Below are positions 16,327 through 24,738 of a stretch of 33,894 bases of DNA, piece by piece; position 1 is the first letter of the stretch, and each line of letters opens with the position of its first letter. Under the pieces are notes generated by a model that worked only from the letters and a program-made list of their open reading frames with translations, was not told where the DNA came from and searched no databases. This DNA is from DASYRM01 sp036004405 (lineage in GTDB: Bacteria > Acidobacteriota > Vicinamibacteria > Vicinamibacterales > UBA2999), in contig DASYRM010000128.1 in NCBI GenBank assembly GCA_036004405.1, positions 1-33,894 on the forward strand. Direction: 5' to 3'. Made by a program: the position numbers and the translations under genes.

Positions 16327-16378
16327 CGTACGTGGGGGCCGCCTTCACACGTACGTAGGGGCCGCCTTCAGGCGGCCC
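16327..16378. repeat. Duplicated palindromic unit, one truncated and one complete
   Basis: A 21-base segment starting CGTACGT occurs at 16327-16347 and again at 16350-16370, with one G/A difference. Only the second copy goes on to complete the hairpin GGGCCGCC-TTCA-GGCGGCCC (16359-16378). The family is the same as 9451-9470. It lies between convergent coaE and the NTF2-like gene and could terminate either. Confidence 0.75.
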
Positions 16379-16393
16379 GTCGCGACTCGGCAC

Positions 16394-16762
16394 TCACTGC
16401 GCGACCGGTGAGGCCTGCTCATACCGGACCCGCCACCCAGCCTCGGTGCGATGCCACACCATCACGCACTGGTGGTCATCGACAAATACCTGTCCGCGAA
16501 GCGTGCCGTGGCCGCGCCAGTGATGACGCACGAGTGCGACGTCTGGGCCGAGATGGACAACGACAACTTCGGTGTGGGCGCCCGCAACGATGCCGTAGGT
16601 CGGATCCTTGATGATTGCGAGAATCGCATCGCGATTCATCGCCGCACCATTCGGCGCGACATAGACGTAGTCGGCGGCGATCATGCCTTCGATCACCGCG
16701 GCCTCTTTCGTTCGCCAGGCGTCAAACCACGCGGAGGTCAGCTCCGCGGGATCCTTGGGCAT
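16394..16762 (-). CDS. NTF2-like (SnoaL/DUF4440-type) protein
   Basis: A 122-residue cytoplasmic protein with the small alpha+beta barrel pattern of the NTF2-like superfamily: an N-terminal helix (ELTSAWFDAWRTKEAAVIEGMIAADY), a YVAPNGAAMNRDAIL turn, then strands ending VMVWHRTEAGWRVRYEQAS. Members range from ketosteroid isomerases to proteins of no known activity, so no substrate can be given. The ATG at 16762 follows the stop of the upstream fusion gene by seven bases. A GGAGGA lies only one base before the ATG, which is too close for normal use, so the gene may rely on coupling to the fusion gene or start elsewhere. Confidence 0.75.
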   Translation of the reverse strand: MPKDPAELTSAWFDAWRTKEAAVIEGMIAADYVYVAPNGAAMNRDAILAIIKDPTYGIVAGAHTEVVVVHLGPDVALVRHHWRGHGTLRGQVFVDDHQCVMVWHRTEAGWRVRYEQASPVAQ

Positions 16763-16769
16763 TCCTCCG

Positions 16770-19049
16770 TTACGGCAGGACGACCTTCCGCGCGTCGGCG
16801 CGGACGGCGTCGGCGTACTCCTCGAGGAACCATCCGGCGTTCACCAGCTCCTTCAGACGACGGTCCACTTTGGCGACGTAGTCGTCCTTGCCTTTGTAGA
16901 GGCGCTGCAGGATCTCGGGTTTGAGCGGCACCTTGGTGCCCGCGAGCAGGCACAGCCGATCCTGCGCGGTGGTCTTGCCCTTCCCCATCACGCCGTTGGC
17001 GGCCACCGGCACGTCGACGTAGACGTTGCGGATGCCGCCCTTGGCGTTGCCGAATTCGTCGAGCGCGAGAAACGAGCCGTCGCCAGCCGGGTTCTGATCG
17101 ACTTCGATCGGCGGCGCGTGCGGCGGCGCCGCGCCCTTGGCAATCCAGTCCACGAGGTAGTTGAGCCCCAACGCGGTGAAAGCCCCGGCCGGGAAGTCGG
17201 TGACCGGCAGCGTACACGGGTCGTTCAGGAAGCCCGGGTTCTCGCGCGAGTTGTTGTGCGGCATGCCAGCCACTTCGTACAAGCGGTAGCGGTTGCCGGG
17301 CGCGTCGCTGTCGGGCCGCCGGTACTTGATGCCGGCCTCGGCCCACGTCGTGACCTCGGTCTGCGTCGGCATCTGTACGATCGGCACGTCGACGATCGGC
17401 AGCGGTTCGTTGCCGTTGGTGCTCGTGACCAGGAAGCCGTCGAAAATCGGGCCGCCGTTCGGCAGCCGCCGCGCGGCGTGCGCGGGAAAGTAGTTGCGCA
17501 CCGTGCCGCTCGACGCCGACGTGCCCATCAACGTCATCTGCCGGATGGCATAGCCGGCAAGCGGTGCGGCGCCGCTCTTCACCAGGCGGCCCACCTGCGC
17601 CAGGATCTCGTTGGTCTGTCCCGGCGCGATCGCGAGCGCGGCGTAGCGCTCGGCGTTGAACGCCTTCAGGAGCGCGATATTGGCCGGGCTGTGCACGATC
17701 TCCACGAACAGATGCCGGCGCGTCAGGATCGACACCCGCGACCACTCGAAGATGAGCGAGCGGCCGCCGGCGTGCAGCGCCTCGGCCGCCACGGTGCCGC
17801 TGAAGCGCGACGGATCCTTCGGCCGGCGCAGGATGATGCGCGTGGTGTACGGCGCATCGTTGGCCGTGCCGGTGACGAAGTACTCCTCGGCGAGATACGG
17901 GAAGTCCTCCACCTGCGGCGAGCCGGGCACCACGCTGACCGGCGGGTCCGGATACATCCGGGCCGGACCGCTCACCGGGCCCGAGATCGCCGGCACCGGG
18001 GGCACGTTCGACGCCGTCGCGCCGCTCGGCGGCACCGCCGTCGGCCGGCCGGGCGCACAGTCGCCGCACGGTTCGAGCAGCGACAGATAGAGGTTGTCCG
18101 GGACACGCACGGTGATGCCCCAGAGGTTGGGCGGCAGCGAGGCGCGGACGCCGCCGTCGCTCACAATCGCCCCGCCCGCCCTGGTCACCGCCGCCGCCAC
18201 GTCGTTGATGCCCCGCACGATCATCTGCAGCCGCACCGACCCTGGATCCTGCAGGCGGGCCTGGAGCGGCGTGCGCTCGACGCTCTTGAACTCGGTCAGC
18301 TCGAACAGCTGGCCGGTGCCGGGCGAGGTGGCCGTCGCACGCCGGACCTCGCCGCGCACGCCGGACAGGGTGCGGACGAACGGATCGACGGCAAAGCGGG
18401 TGGGCGCGGTGACGTCGAACCCGAGCGCGGTGCGATACACCGCCACGGTCTTGTCGAGGTCGGCAACGGTAATCGCCAGGCGTCCGCCGACGATGTCGCC
18501 GTCGGCCGGCGCCGAGGCTGGAAGCGACGCCAGTTGCCGCAGTTCAACCGGCCGGCCGTCCGGATCCTCGACGAGCACGGAGCGCGCGCCGTCGCGGACT
18601 GGTACCGCCTTGCCGCCTGGGGTGCGCACCGGAACGCCGGCAGCCATCAGGCGCGACAGGAGCGCGTCCACGTTGCGAACGAGCAGCACGATCGCGACCT
18701 GCCCCGGATCCTGCAGGCGCGGCCGCGCCGCCTTGCGGTCGACATCGTGGAACTCGATCATCTCGATGCCCATCGACGTGCCCGGAATGCGCGCGTCCAC
18801 ATGACGTTCGGTGGCGCCGGTGGTCCCGAGCATCTTGTGCAGGTCGGGGTTCTGAAAGAAGGGGCGCGGGCCGCCGCCGCGGTTGGGCGGCACCTGCAGG
18901 TGCAGGAGGTTCTCGTAGAACCCGAGCGACGTGTCGAGGCTCTCGATGATCGGGCTGACGTTGCCGGTCCGCACAACGCCGGGCGATTGCGCTGACACGG
19001 CCGCGCACGCCAGCATCGGCAACACGGCGACGATCAGTCGGCGAAGCAT
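16770..19049 (-). CDS. Secreted fusion: two VOC (glyoxalase-like) domains plus an Abhydrolase_10-type alpha/beta hydrolase domain
   Basis: A 759-residue exported protein. A signal peptide (MLRRLIVAVLPMLACAAVSA) is followed by a VOC domain (about 28-178; LDTSLGFYENLLHLQVP..VEDPDGRPVEL), a second VOC domain (about 186-340; VADLDKTVAVYRTALGFDV..RVPDNLYLSLLEP), a Pro-rich linker, and a hydrolase-like region (about 385-755). The last part has EEYFVTGTAN, RPKDPSRFSGTV, the GTSASSG elbow with candidate nucleophile S511, EVAGMPH and DEFGNAKGGIRNVYVDVPVA, all typical of the PF20091-like family. The ATG has AGGAG five bases upstream, overlapping the folD stop. VOC domains bind small ligands, often with a metal; the substrate is unknown. 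The fusion of these parts is unusual and the domain calls rest on pattern alone. Confidence 0.8.
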   Translation of the reverse strand: MLRRLIVAVLPMLACAAVSAQSPGVVRTGNVSPIIESLDTSLGFYENLLHLQVPPNRGGGPRPFFQNPDLHKMLGTTGATERHVDARIPGTSMGIEMIEFHDVDRKAARPRLQDPGQVAIVLLVRNVDALLSRLMAAGVPVRTPGGKAVPVRDGARSVLVEDPDGRPVELRQLASLPASAPADGDIVGGRLAITVADLDKTVAVYRTALGFDVTAPTRFAVDPFVRTLSGVRGEVRRATATSPGTGQLFELTEFKSVERTPLQARLQDPGSVRLQMIVRGINDVAAAVTRAGGAIVSDGGVRASLPPNLWGITVRVPDNLYLSLLEPCGDCAPGRPTAVPPSGATASNVPPVPAISGPVSGPARMYPDPPVSVVPGSPQVEDFPYLAEEYFVTGTANDAPYTTRIILRRPKDPSRFSGTVAAEALHAGGRSLIFEWSRVSILTRRHLFVEIVHSPANIALLKAFNAERYAALAIAPGQTNEILAQVGRLVKSGAAPLAGYAIRQMTLMGTSASSGTVRNYFPAHAARRLPNGGPIFDGFLVTSTNGNEPLPIVDVPIVQMPTQTEVTTWAEAGIKYRRPDSDAPGNRYRLYEVAGMPHNNSRENPGFLNDPCTLPVTDFPAGAFTALGLNYLVDWIAKGAAPPHAPPIEVDQNPAGDGSFLALDEFGNAKGGIRNVYVDVPVAANGVMGKGKTTAQDRLCLLAGTKVPLKPEILQRLYKGKDDYVAKVDRRLKELVNAGWFLEEYADAVRADARKVVLP

Positions 19050-19057
19050 GAGCTCTC

Positions 19058-19999
19058 CTACGAAGCCACCACGGCAGACGCCCGCATCTGCGCCGCCTTG
19101 AGCGTGTTCTTCATGAGCATCGTGATGGTGAGCGGGCCCACGCCACGCGGTACCGGCGTGAGAGCGCCGGCCACCTGGTCGACGCTGGGATGGACGTCGC
19201 CGACGAGCAGCACGCCCTTCGACGCGAACGTCGCCAGCCGCGGATGGCCGTCAGGAAAGAGCGTGGCCGCCACCTTCGGGTCCCGCACCTCGTTGATGCC
19301 TACGTCCACCACGGTGGCGCCCGGCTTGACGAAGTCCGGCGTGACGAATCCCGGCCGTCCCACCGCGGCCACCAGGATGTCCCCCTGCCGGCAGGTGGCC
19401 GCCAGATCCGGCGTGCGCGAATGGCACACCGTCACCGTGGCGTCACGGTGCAGCAGCAGCAACGCCATCGGCTTGCCGACGATATCGCTGCGCCCCAGGA
19501 CGACGGCCCGTGTGCCGGCGATCTGAATCTTCTCGCGCTCGAGCATCTCGATCACGCCGGCAGGCGTGCAGGCCACGAGCTGCGGCCGGTTCTGCACCAG
19601 CATCCCGACGCTCTCGGCCGCAAAGCCGTCCACGTCCTTGCCGACGGCAATCGTATCGAACACTTTCTGCGCCGCGCCCGCGCCCATCGCCTTCGGCAGC
19701 GGCGACTGCACCAGGATGCCGTCGTGCTGCTCGCTCCGGTTCAGCCGATCGACCACCGCCAGCACGTCGGCCAGGGTGGCGTCCGCGCTCAGGCGGGTGC
19801 AGTCGGCGTAGAACCCGACGTCCTCCGCCGCCTTGAGCTTGTTCCGCACGTACACGTGCGAGGCCGGGTCTTCGCCGACGAGCACGATGCCGAGCCCCGG
19901 CGGCCGGCCGTGCGCCTTCATGAATGCCTGAACGTCTGGTTTGATCTCCTCGCGCATCGTTGCCGAGAGCGTCTGTCCATCGAGTACCCGAGCCGTCAC
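19058..19999 (-). CDS. folD: Methylenetetrahydrofolate dehydrogenase / methenyl-THF cyclohydrolase
   Basis: Bifunctional enzyme of one-carbon metabolism that converts 5,10-methylene-THF to 10-formyl-THF. The 313 residues contain the catalytic Tyr50 and Lys54 (YVRNKLKA), VQSPLP, KDVDGF, the NADP-fold segment VLGRSDIVGKP, CHSRT, and the C-terminal PVPRGVGPLTI. The GTG at 19999 is chosen: it gives the normal N-terminus, has AGGGTGA just upstream, and overlaps the potassium-channel stop as GTGA. Reading the frame further upstream runs inside the channel gene. Its TAG stop supplies part of the ribosome-binding site of the VOC fusion gene. Confidence 0.95.
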   Translation of the reverse strand: MTARVLDGQTLSATMREEIKPDVQAFMKAHGRPPGLGIVLVGEDPASHVYVRNKLKAAEDVGFYADCTRLSADATLADVLAVVDRLNRSEQHDGILVQSPLPKAMGAGAAQKVFDTIAVGKDVDGFAAESVGMLVQNRPQLVACTPAGVIEMLEREKIQIAGTRAVVLGRSDIVGKPMALLLLHRDATVTVCHSRTPDLAATCRQGDILVAAVGRPGFVTPDFVKPGATVVDVGINEVRDPKVAATLFPDGHPRLATFASKGVLLVGDVHPSVDQVAGALTPVPRGVGPLTITMLMKNTLKAAQMRASAVVAS

Positions 20000-21030
20000 G
20001 CTGTCACCCTTTCTCCAAGCGCCTTCACGCTCTGCGGCCGGCCCAGCACCACCAGTTCGTCGCCGGCCCGAATCACCGATTCCGGCGACGGGTTGAAGTC
20101 CATCGTGCCCTCCGCACGCCGAATCGCCACCACGATCAATCCGAACTTCTGCCGGATGCCGGATTCGACGATGTTCTGCCCTACCAGTCCCGACCCTTCC
20201 ACGATCTTCACCTGCTCCATCGACAGGTCGAGATGCCCCGACGACGTCGCGAGCTGCACGAAATCCACCACCGCCGGCCGCAGCGCGCTCTGCGCCATGT
20301 GTGTGGCGCCGATGTGATACGGGGAAATGACGCGATCGGCGCCGGCGCGCCGCAGCTTCGGCTCCGCGTCGTCGGACTCGACCCGGGCCACGATGAAGAG
20401 GTCCGGCCGCACGACCCGCGCCGTCAGCACCGTGTAGACGTTCTCGGCGTCGGTGCCGACCGCCGCGATCAGGCCGCGGGCGCGATGAATGCCCACGCGC
20501 TCGAGCACCTCGTCGCGGCTGGCGTCGGCCGCCACCGCGAGCCAGCCTCGCAGCAGCACCTGCTGCACGCGCTCGGCGCTGCGCTCGATGACGACGAACG
20601 GCACCTTCTGCTGATCGAGCTCGTCGGCAATCATGCTGCCGATCCGCCCGTAGCCGCAGAGGATGAAATGGTCTCGAAGTCCTTCCAGCATGCGCTCGAT
20701 GCGCCGGCGTTCGAATCGCCGGTGCAGCCCACCCTCCACGATAGCGGTTGCGAGAAGCGTGGCGGTGTAAAACGCGGTGCCCACGCCCGAGACGATCAAT
20801 AAGAGCGTAAACGCCTGTCCCGCGCCGGACAGCGGGTGCACCTCGCGGAACCCGACCGTCGCGACCGTCGTGACCGTCATGTAGAGCGCGTCCCACACGC
20901 TCCACCCTTCGATGGTCACGTACCCGGTGATGCCGCCGGCGACGACCATGCCGAGCATCGCCACCGCCAGGCGCGGTCCGCTCAGCCAGCGCGTCAGGCC
21001 TGCCGTGTAGCGGGCCGGCCCTCGTGCCAC
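19996..21030 (-). CDS. Two-TM potassium channel with cytoplasmic RCK (TrkA-N/TrkA-C) domains
   Basis: A 344-residue MthK-like channel. Two membrane helices (about 20-40 and 70-95) flank a pore helix and filter, TTVATVGF (54-61). The filter has TVGF where classical K+ channels have TVGYG; Phe instead of Tyr occurs in some K+ channels. The RCK N domain follows (about 117-235; HFILCGYGRIGS, with a dinucleotide-fold glycine pattern and E149 in VVIERS), then a TrkA-C domain (about 255-340). Ligand gating by Ca2+ or nucleotide is known in the family but cannot be assigned here. The GTG at 21030 has GGAG six bases upstream. Its stop overlaps folD, an odd partner for a channel. Confidence 0.9.
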   Translation of the reverse strand: MARGPARYTAGLTRWLSGPRLAVAMLGMVVAGGITGYVTIEGWSVWDALYMTVTTVATVGFREVHPLSGAGQAFTLLLIVSGVGTAFYTATLLATAIVEGGLHRRFERRRIERMLEGLRDHFILCGYGRIGSMIADELDQQKVPFVVIERSAERVQQVLLRGWLAVAADASRDEVLERVGIHRARGLIAAVGTDAENVYTVLTARVVRPDLFIVARVESDDAEPKLRRAGADRVISPYHIGATHMAQSALRPAVVDFVQLATSSGHLDLSMEQVKIVEGSGLVGQNIVESGIRQKFGLIVVAIRRAEGTMDFNPSPESVIRAGDELVVLGRPQSVKALGERVTA

Positions 21031-21050
21031 CTTCGTCTCCGTAGAGTTAC

Positions 21051-21131
21051 GCGAGGCTACGCCTCGCCCCGACGGACACGCAGGCTCCGCCTCGCTAACG
21101 CAGGGTTCAATTGCCCGCCCTGCGGGCGGGC
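21051..21131. repeat. Cluster of small palindromes between the amino-acid permease and the K+ channel
   Basis: GCGAGGC-TAC-GCCTCGC (21051-21067) is followed by a shorter copy AGGC-TCC-GCCT (21082-21092), then a strong hairpin GCCCGCCC-TGC-GGGCGGGC (21113-21131). They fill most of the 157-base gap between the two minus-strand genes and probably separate their transcripts. Confidence 0.6.
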
Positions 21132-21187
21132 GTGGACGTCTTGATCGGGCGATGGAACGGTGAATGTTTCTGACATCTCCTGACCGT

Positions 21188-22660
21188 TCAAGACGTCTGG
21201 TTCAACCGGCTGTGCGACCGCGCGTACCCGAAATAGATGACGAATCCGATCAACAGCCACACCAGGAGCCGCAGCCACGTGTCCTTCCCCAGCCCGTAAA
21301 TCATCGCACCACAGACGATGACGCCCAGCACCGCCACTACTGGCAGCGCCGGCACCACGAAGCCCCGCGGGAGGTCCGGACGCCGCACGCGCATGATCCA
21401 CACGGCCAGGCAGACGAGCATGAACGCGAACAAGGTGCCGATGCTCGTCATCTCGCCAACGACGCTCTCGGGAATGAAGGCGGCAAACAGCGCGGTGAAG
21501 ACGAAGAACAAGGCCTGCGACTTGTAGGGCGTCTGATACCGCGGGTGCACGTCTGAGAACACTTTCGGGACCAGGCCATCCTTGCTCATGGCGTAGAACA
21601 CACGCGTCTGCCCCAGCAGCATCACCAGGATGACGGACGAGAATCCGGCCAGAATCGCCACCGTCACGAACTTGGCCAGCCAGCCGTAGCCGGTCATGTA
21701 GGTCTGAATCGCATAGGCGACCGACGCTTCCTTGCCCGCCGTGCGGAAGTCCTCGACCGTGGCCACGCCGCTCAGCACGTAGGAGAACGCCACGTAGAGC
21801 ACCGTGCAGACGGCCAGCGACCCGAGGATCCCGAAGGGCATATCCTTCCTGGGGTTCTTCGTCTCCTGAGCCGCCGTCGACACCGCGTCGAAGCCGATGA
21901 ACGCGAAGAACACCACGCCTGCCGCACCCAGGATGCCCAGGATGCCGCCGTAGGCGTGCGTGACGCCCTGCGTGGTCGTGTAGGTCGTCGGCTCCGGAAT
22001 GAAGGGAACGTGGTTGGCCGGGTTGATGAATCCCCAGCCCACCACGATCACCACGATGACAATCGAGACCTTGGTGATGACGATGAGATTGTTCACGAAC
22101 GCCGACTCGCGCGTGCCGCGGATGAGCAGCAGCGACAGCAGGGCAAGGATGACCACCGCGGGGATGTTCATGATGCCGGTCACGCCGTCCGCGGACTCGA
22201 ATGGCGAATGCCGCCATTGGTACGGAATGTCGTAGCCGACGAACTCGAGCACCTTGTTGAAGTATTCGCTCCAGGCGATGGCGACCGTCGCGGCACCGAC
22301 GGCGTACTCGAGCACGAGATCCCAGCCGATGATCCAGGCGACGAACTCACCCATCGTCGCGTAGGAATAGGTGTAGGCGCTCCCCGCGATCGGGATCATC
22401 GACGCCAGCTCGGCGTAGCAAAGACCGGCAAACGCGCAGCCGACGCCGGCGACGAGAAACGCCAGGACCACGGACGGCCCCGACCGCTCGGCGATGGCCG
22501 CTGCGGTGCGCACGAACAGTCCCGCGCCGATGATGCCGCCGATGCCAAGCGCCACGAGCGACCAGCCGCCCAGTGTCCGCTTCAAGGTGCCTTCCCCGGC
22601 GGCTTGTGCTTCCGCCAGGAGGCGATCGATGGACTTCGTGCGAGACAGTGCAGATGCCAC
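21188..22660 (-). CDS. APC-family amino-acid permease (cationic amino-acid transporter-like)
   Basis: A 490-residue inner-membrane transporter with about 12 hydrophobic helices. The first helix has the APC-type broken-helix signature GIGGIIGAGLFV (near 39-50). The segment GSAYTYSYATMGEFVAWIIGWDLVLEY and the sixth-helix region FFAFIGFDAVSTAAQETKNPRKDMP match the CAT/YfnA group of amino-acid/proton symporters. The substrate, perhaps a cationic or small neutral amino acid, is not determined. The start is a GTG at 22660 with AGGAG four bases upstream. It follows thiE by 63 bases on the same strand and may be read through from it. Confidence 0.93.
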   Translation of the reverse strand: MASALSRTKSIDRLLAEAQAAGEGTLKRTLGGWSLVALGIGGIIGAGLFVRTAAAIAERSGPSVVLAFLVAGVGCAFAGLCYAELASMIPIAGSAYTYSYATMGEFVAWIIGWDLVLEYAVGAATVAIAWSEYFNKVLEFVGYDIPYQWRHSPFESADGVTGIMNIPAVVILALLSLLLIRGTRESAFVNNLIVITKVSIVIVVIVVGWGFINPANHVPFIPEPTTYTTTQGVTHAYGGILGILGAAGVVFFAFIGFDAVSTAAQETKNPRKDMPFGILGSLAVCTVLYVAFSYVLSGVATVEDFRTAGKEASVAYAIQTYMTGYGWLAKFVTVAILAGFSSVILVMLLGQTRVFYAMSKDGLVPKVFSDVHPRYQTPYKSQALFFVFTALFAAFIPESVVGEMTSIGTLFAFMLVCLAVWIMRVRRPDLPRGFVVPALPVVAVLGVIVCGAMIYGLGKDTWLRLLVWLLIGFVIYFGYARSHSRLNQTS

Positions 22661-22723
22661 GTTGCTCCTCTCTGTCGACGGACCGGCGCGATCCGCCGCG
22701 ACCCCTAGCAGACGCGCTTGGGA

Positions 22724-23356
22724 CTATAAGCGATTTTCCTCGAGTGTCCGAAGATAGGCACGCGTGCGCGCGGCCGGATCTTCCGTGGCCAGCAGATCGC
22801 CGATCACGGCCACGGCGGTGGCGCCGGCGTCGAGCACCGACGGCGCCGTCTCGAGCGTGATGCCACCGATCGCGATGATGGGGACCGAAGGAGCGAGACG
22901 CCGCGCGGCGCGCACGAGATCGAGACCCACCGCGGCGTAGCCGGTGTCCTTCGTGCGTGTAGCGAAAACCGGCCCGACCGCGACGTAGGTGGCGGGCTGC
23001 TGCAGCGCGCGCACGAACTGCGCCGCGTCGTGGGTCGAGACGCCGAGGATCGCGTCGGGCCCCAGCTGTGCGCGCGCGTCCGCCGGCGCGAGATCGTCCT
23101 GCCCCACGTGGGCCCCGGCGGCCCGCGACAGCACGGCCACGTCCACGCGGTCGTTCACGATCACGGTGGCGCCGTAGGGCCGGCCCAGCGCGACCAGCGC
23201 TTCGGAGAGTTCGAGCAGCGGTCCGGAGGCAAGATGCTTCGCCCGCAGCTGCACCATGGTGGCCCCGCCATCAAAGAAGCGGCCGGCCAGTGCGAGCGGC
23301 GCCCATCCGGCGGCCGCCGCCGCGTCCACGTCCAGGATCGCGTGGAGCGGGCTCAG
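22724..23356 (-). CDS. thiE: Thiamine phosphate synthase, probable CTG start
   Basis: Joins HMP-pyrophosphate and thiazole phosphate to thiamine phosphate. The TIM-barrel landmarks are all present: GGATMVQLRAK, VNDRVDVAV, GAHVGQDDL, ILGVSTH, YVAVGPVFATRTKDTG and AIAIGGIT-like IIAIGGIT. The frame has no ATG, GTG or TTG close to the natural N-terminus; the first strand (HAILDVD) begins a few codons after a CTG at 23356. That CTG overlaps the accC stop as CTGA, in the style of the ATGA overlaps elsewhere here, and gives a normal 210 residues. I infer CTG initiation coupled to accC. The start is the only weak point; the function is secure. Confidence 0.88.
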   Translation of the reverse strand: MSPLHAILDVDAAAAAGWAPLALAGRFFDGGATMVQLRAKHLASGPLLELSEALVALGRPYGATVIVNDRVDVAVLSRAAGAHVGQDDLAPADARAQLGPDAILGVSTHDAAQFVRALQQPATYVAVGPVFATRTKDTGYAAVGLDLVRAARRLAPSVPIIAIGGITLETAPSVLDAGATAVAVIGDLLATEDPAARTRAYLRTLEENRL

Positions 23357-24723
23357 GCGGTTTCGGCGAGCGAGCGTGCCGCCGGCTTGGGCATGAAGCG
23401 CTCCATGAACCCGGTGTTCATGCGCCCAGCCTGGAAGTCGGGGTCGTTGACGATCTTGAGGTGGAGCGGCACCGAGGTCTTGATGCCCTCGATGACGGTC
23501 ATCTCGAGCGTTCGCCGCATGCGCGCGATGGCCTCGCGGCGGTCGCGGCCGTGCACGATGATCTTGGCGATCATCGAGTCGTAGTACGGCGACACCGTGC
23601 ACTCGGCGTGGGCAAAGGAGTCCACGCGCACGCCGGGGCCGCCGGGCAGGTTGAAGGCGTGAATCACGCCGGGTGACGGCGCGAACGTCTCGGGGTCCTC
23701 GGCATTCACGCGGCACTCGATCGAGTGGCCGGTGAACGTCACGTCGCTCTGCTTGAATCCCAGCCGCAGCCCCGCCGCGATCCGGATCTGCTCCTTGACG
23801 ATGTCGATCCCGGTGATCATCTCGGTGACCGGGTGCTCGACCTGGAGACGCGTGTTGGTCTCCATGTAATAGAAGCGCCCTTCATCGTCCATCAGGAACT
23901 CGAAGGTGCCGGCGTTGGTGTACTGCACCGCCTTGGCCGCGTCCACGACCAGGCTGCCCATCTTGCGGCGCACTTTTTCGGAGATGACCGGCGAGGGCGA
24001 CTCTTCGAGCAGCTTCTGGTGCCGGCGCTGGATCGAGCACTCGCGCTCGCCCAGGTGCACCACGTTGCCGTGGTGGTCGCCGATGATCTGGAACTCGATG
24101 TGGCGCGGATTTTCGAGGTACTTCTCGATGTAGACGTCGCCGTTGCCGAAGGCGGCCTCGGCCTCGCGCTGCGCGGTGCGGAGGTTCGTGCCCAGTTCGT
24201 TGGGATTGCGCACCACGCGCATGCCGCGCCCGCCGCCGCCCGCCACCGCCTTGATGATCACCGGATAGCCGATGCTCTTGGCCACCTTGAGGGCCGATTC
24301 CTCACCGTCGACCGGCCCGTCGCTCCCGGGCAGCATCGGCAGCCCGGCCTTCTTCATGGCCTTGCGCGCACGCGCCTTGTCGCCGAGCAGCTTGATCACG
24401 CTCGGGTCCGGCCCGATGAACCGGATGTGGCACGCCCCGCAGACCTCGGCCAGATACGCGCTCTCGGACAAGAAGCCGTAGCCGGGGTGAATGGCGTCGG
24501 CGCCGGTGATTTCGGCGGCGCTGATGATCGCCGGCACGTTCAGATAGCTGTCGGCGCTCTTGGCGGGCCCGATGCACACGTCCTCGTCGGCGAAGCGGAC
24601 GTGCAGGGAGTTCTCATCGGCCTCGGAGTAGACGGCCACCGTCTTGATGCCCAGCTCGCGGCAGGCGTGAATGATGCGGAGGGCGATTTCGCCGCGGTTT
24701 GCGATCAGGATCTTCTTGAACAT
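23353..24723 (-). CDS. accC: Acetyl-CoA carboxylase, biotin carboxylase subunit
   Basis: ATP-dependent carboxylation of biotin on AccB, the first half of the malonyl-CoA reaction. The 456 residues hold the N domain (MFKKILIANRGEIALRI), the ATP-grasp domain with the glycine loop GGGGRGMR near 165-172, the EFQIIGD and ECSIQRRHQK segments, METNTRLQVEHPVTE with the catalytic region, and the C domain ending PSPGVI..HGRDRREAI. The ATG at 24723 has GGAG with suitable spacing. It follows accB by 15 bases, the usual accBC order. The final TGA overlaps the probable thiE start. Confidence 0.97.
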   Translation of the reverse strand: MFKKILIANRGEIALRIIHACRELGIKTVAVYSEADENSLHVRFADEDVCIGPAKSADSYLNVPAIISAAEITGADAIHPGYGFLSESAYLAEVCGACHIRFIGPDPSVIKLLGDKARARKAMKKAGLPMLPGSDGPVDGEESALKVAKSIGYPVIIKAVAGGGGRGMRVVRNPNELGTNLRTAQREAEAAFGNGDVYIEKYLENPRHIEFQIIGDHHGNVVHLGERECSIQRRHQKLLEESPSPVISEKVRRKMGSLVVDAAKAVQYTNAGTFEFLMDDEGRFYYMETNTRLQVEHPVTEMITGIDIVKEQIRIAAGLRLGFKQSDVTFTGHSIECRVNAEDPETFAPSPGVIHAFNLPGGPGVRVDSFAHAECTVSPYYDSMIAKIIVHGRDRREAIARMRRTLEMTVIEGIKTSVPLHLKIVNDPDFQAGRMNTGFMERFMPKPAARSLAETA

Positions 24724-24738
24724 GGGCCTGATCTCCGG

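Noticed and set aside
16683..18995. A long plus-strand open frame opposite the VOC-hydrolase fusion
   Set aside because: Composition is dominated by Arg, His and Ala, and the opposite strand encodes a signal peptide and recognisable domains.
20000..20905. An upstream extension of the folD frame
   Set aside because: It overlaps the potassium channel gene and has no FolD homology; the GTG at 19999 is supported by a ribosome-binding site.
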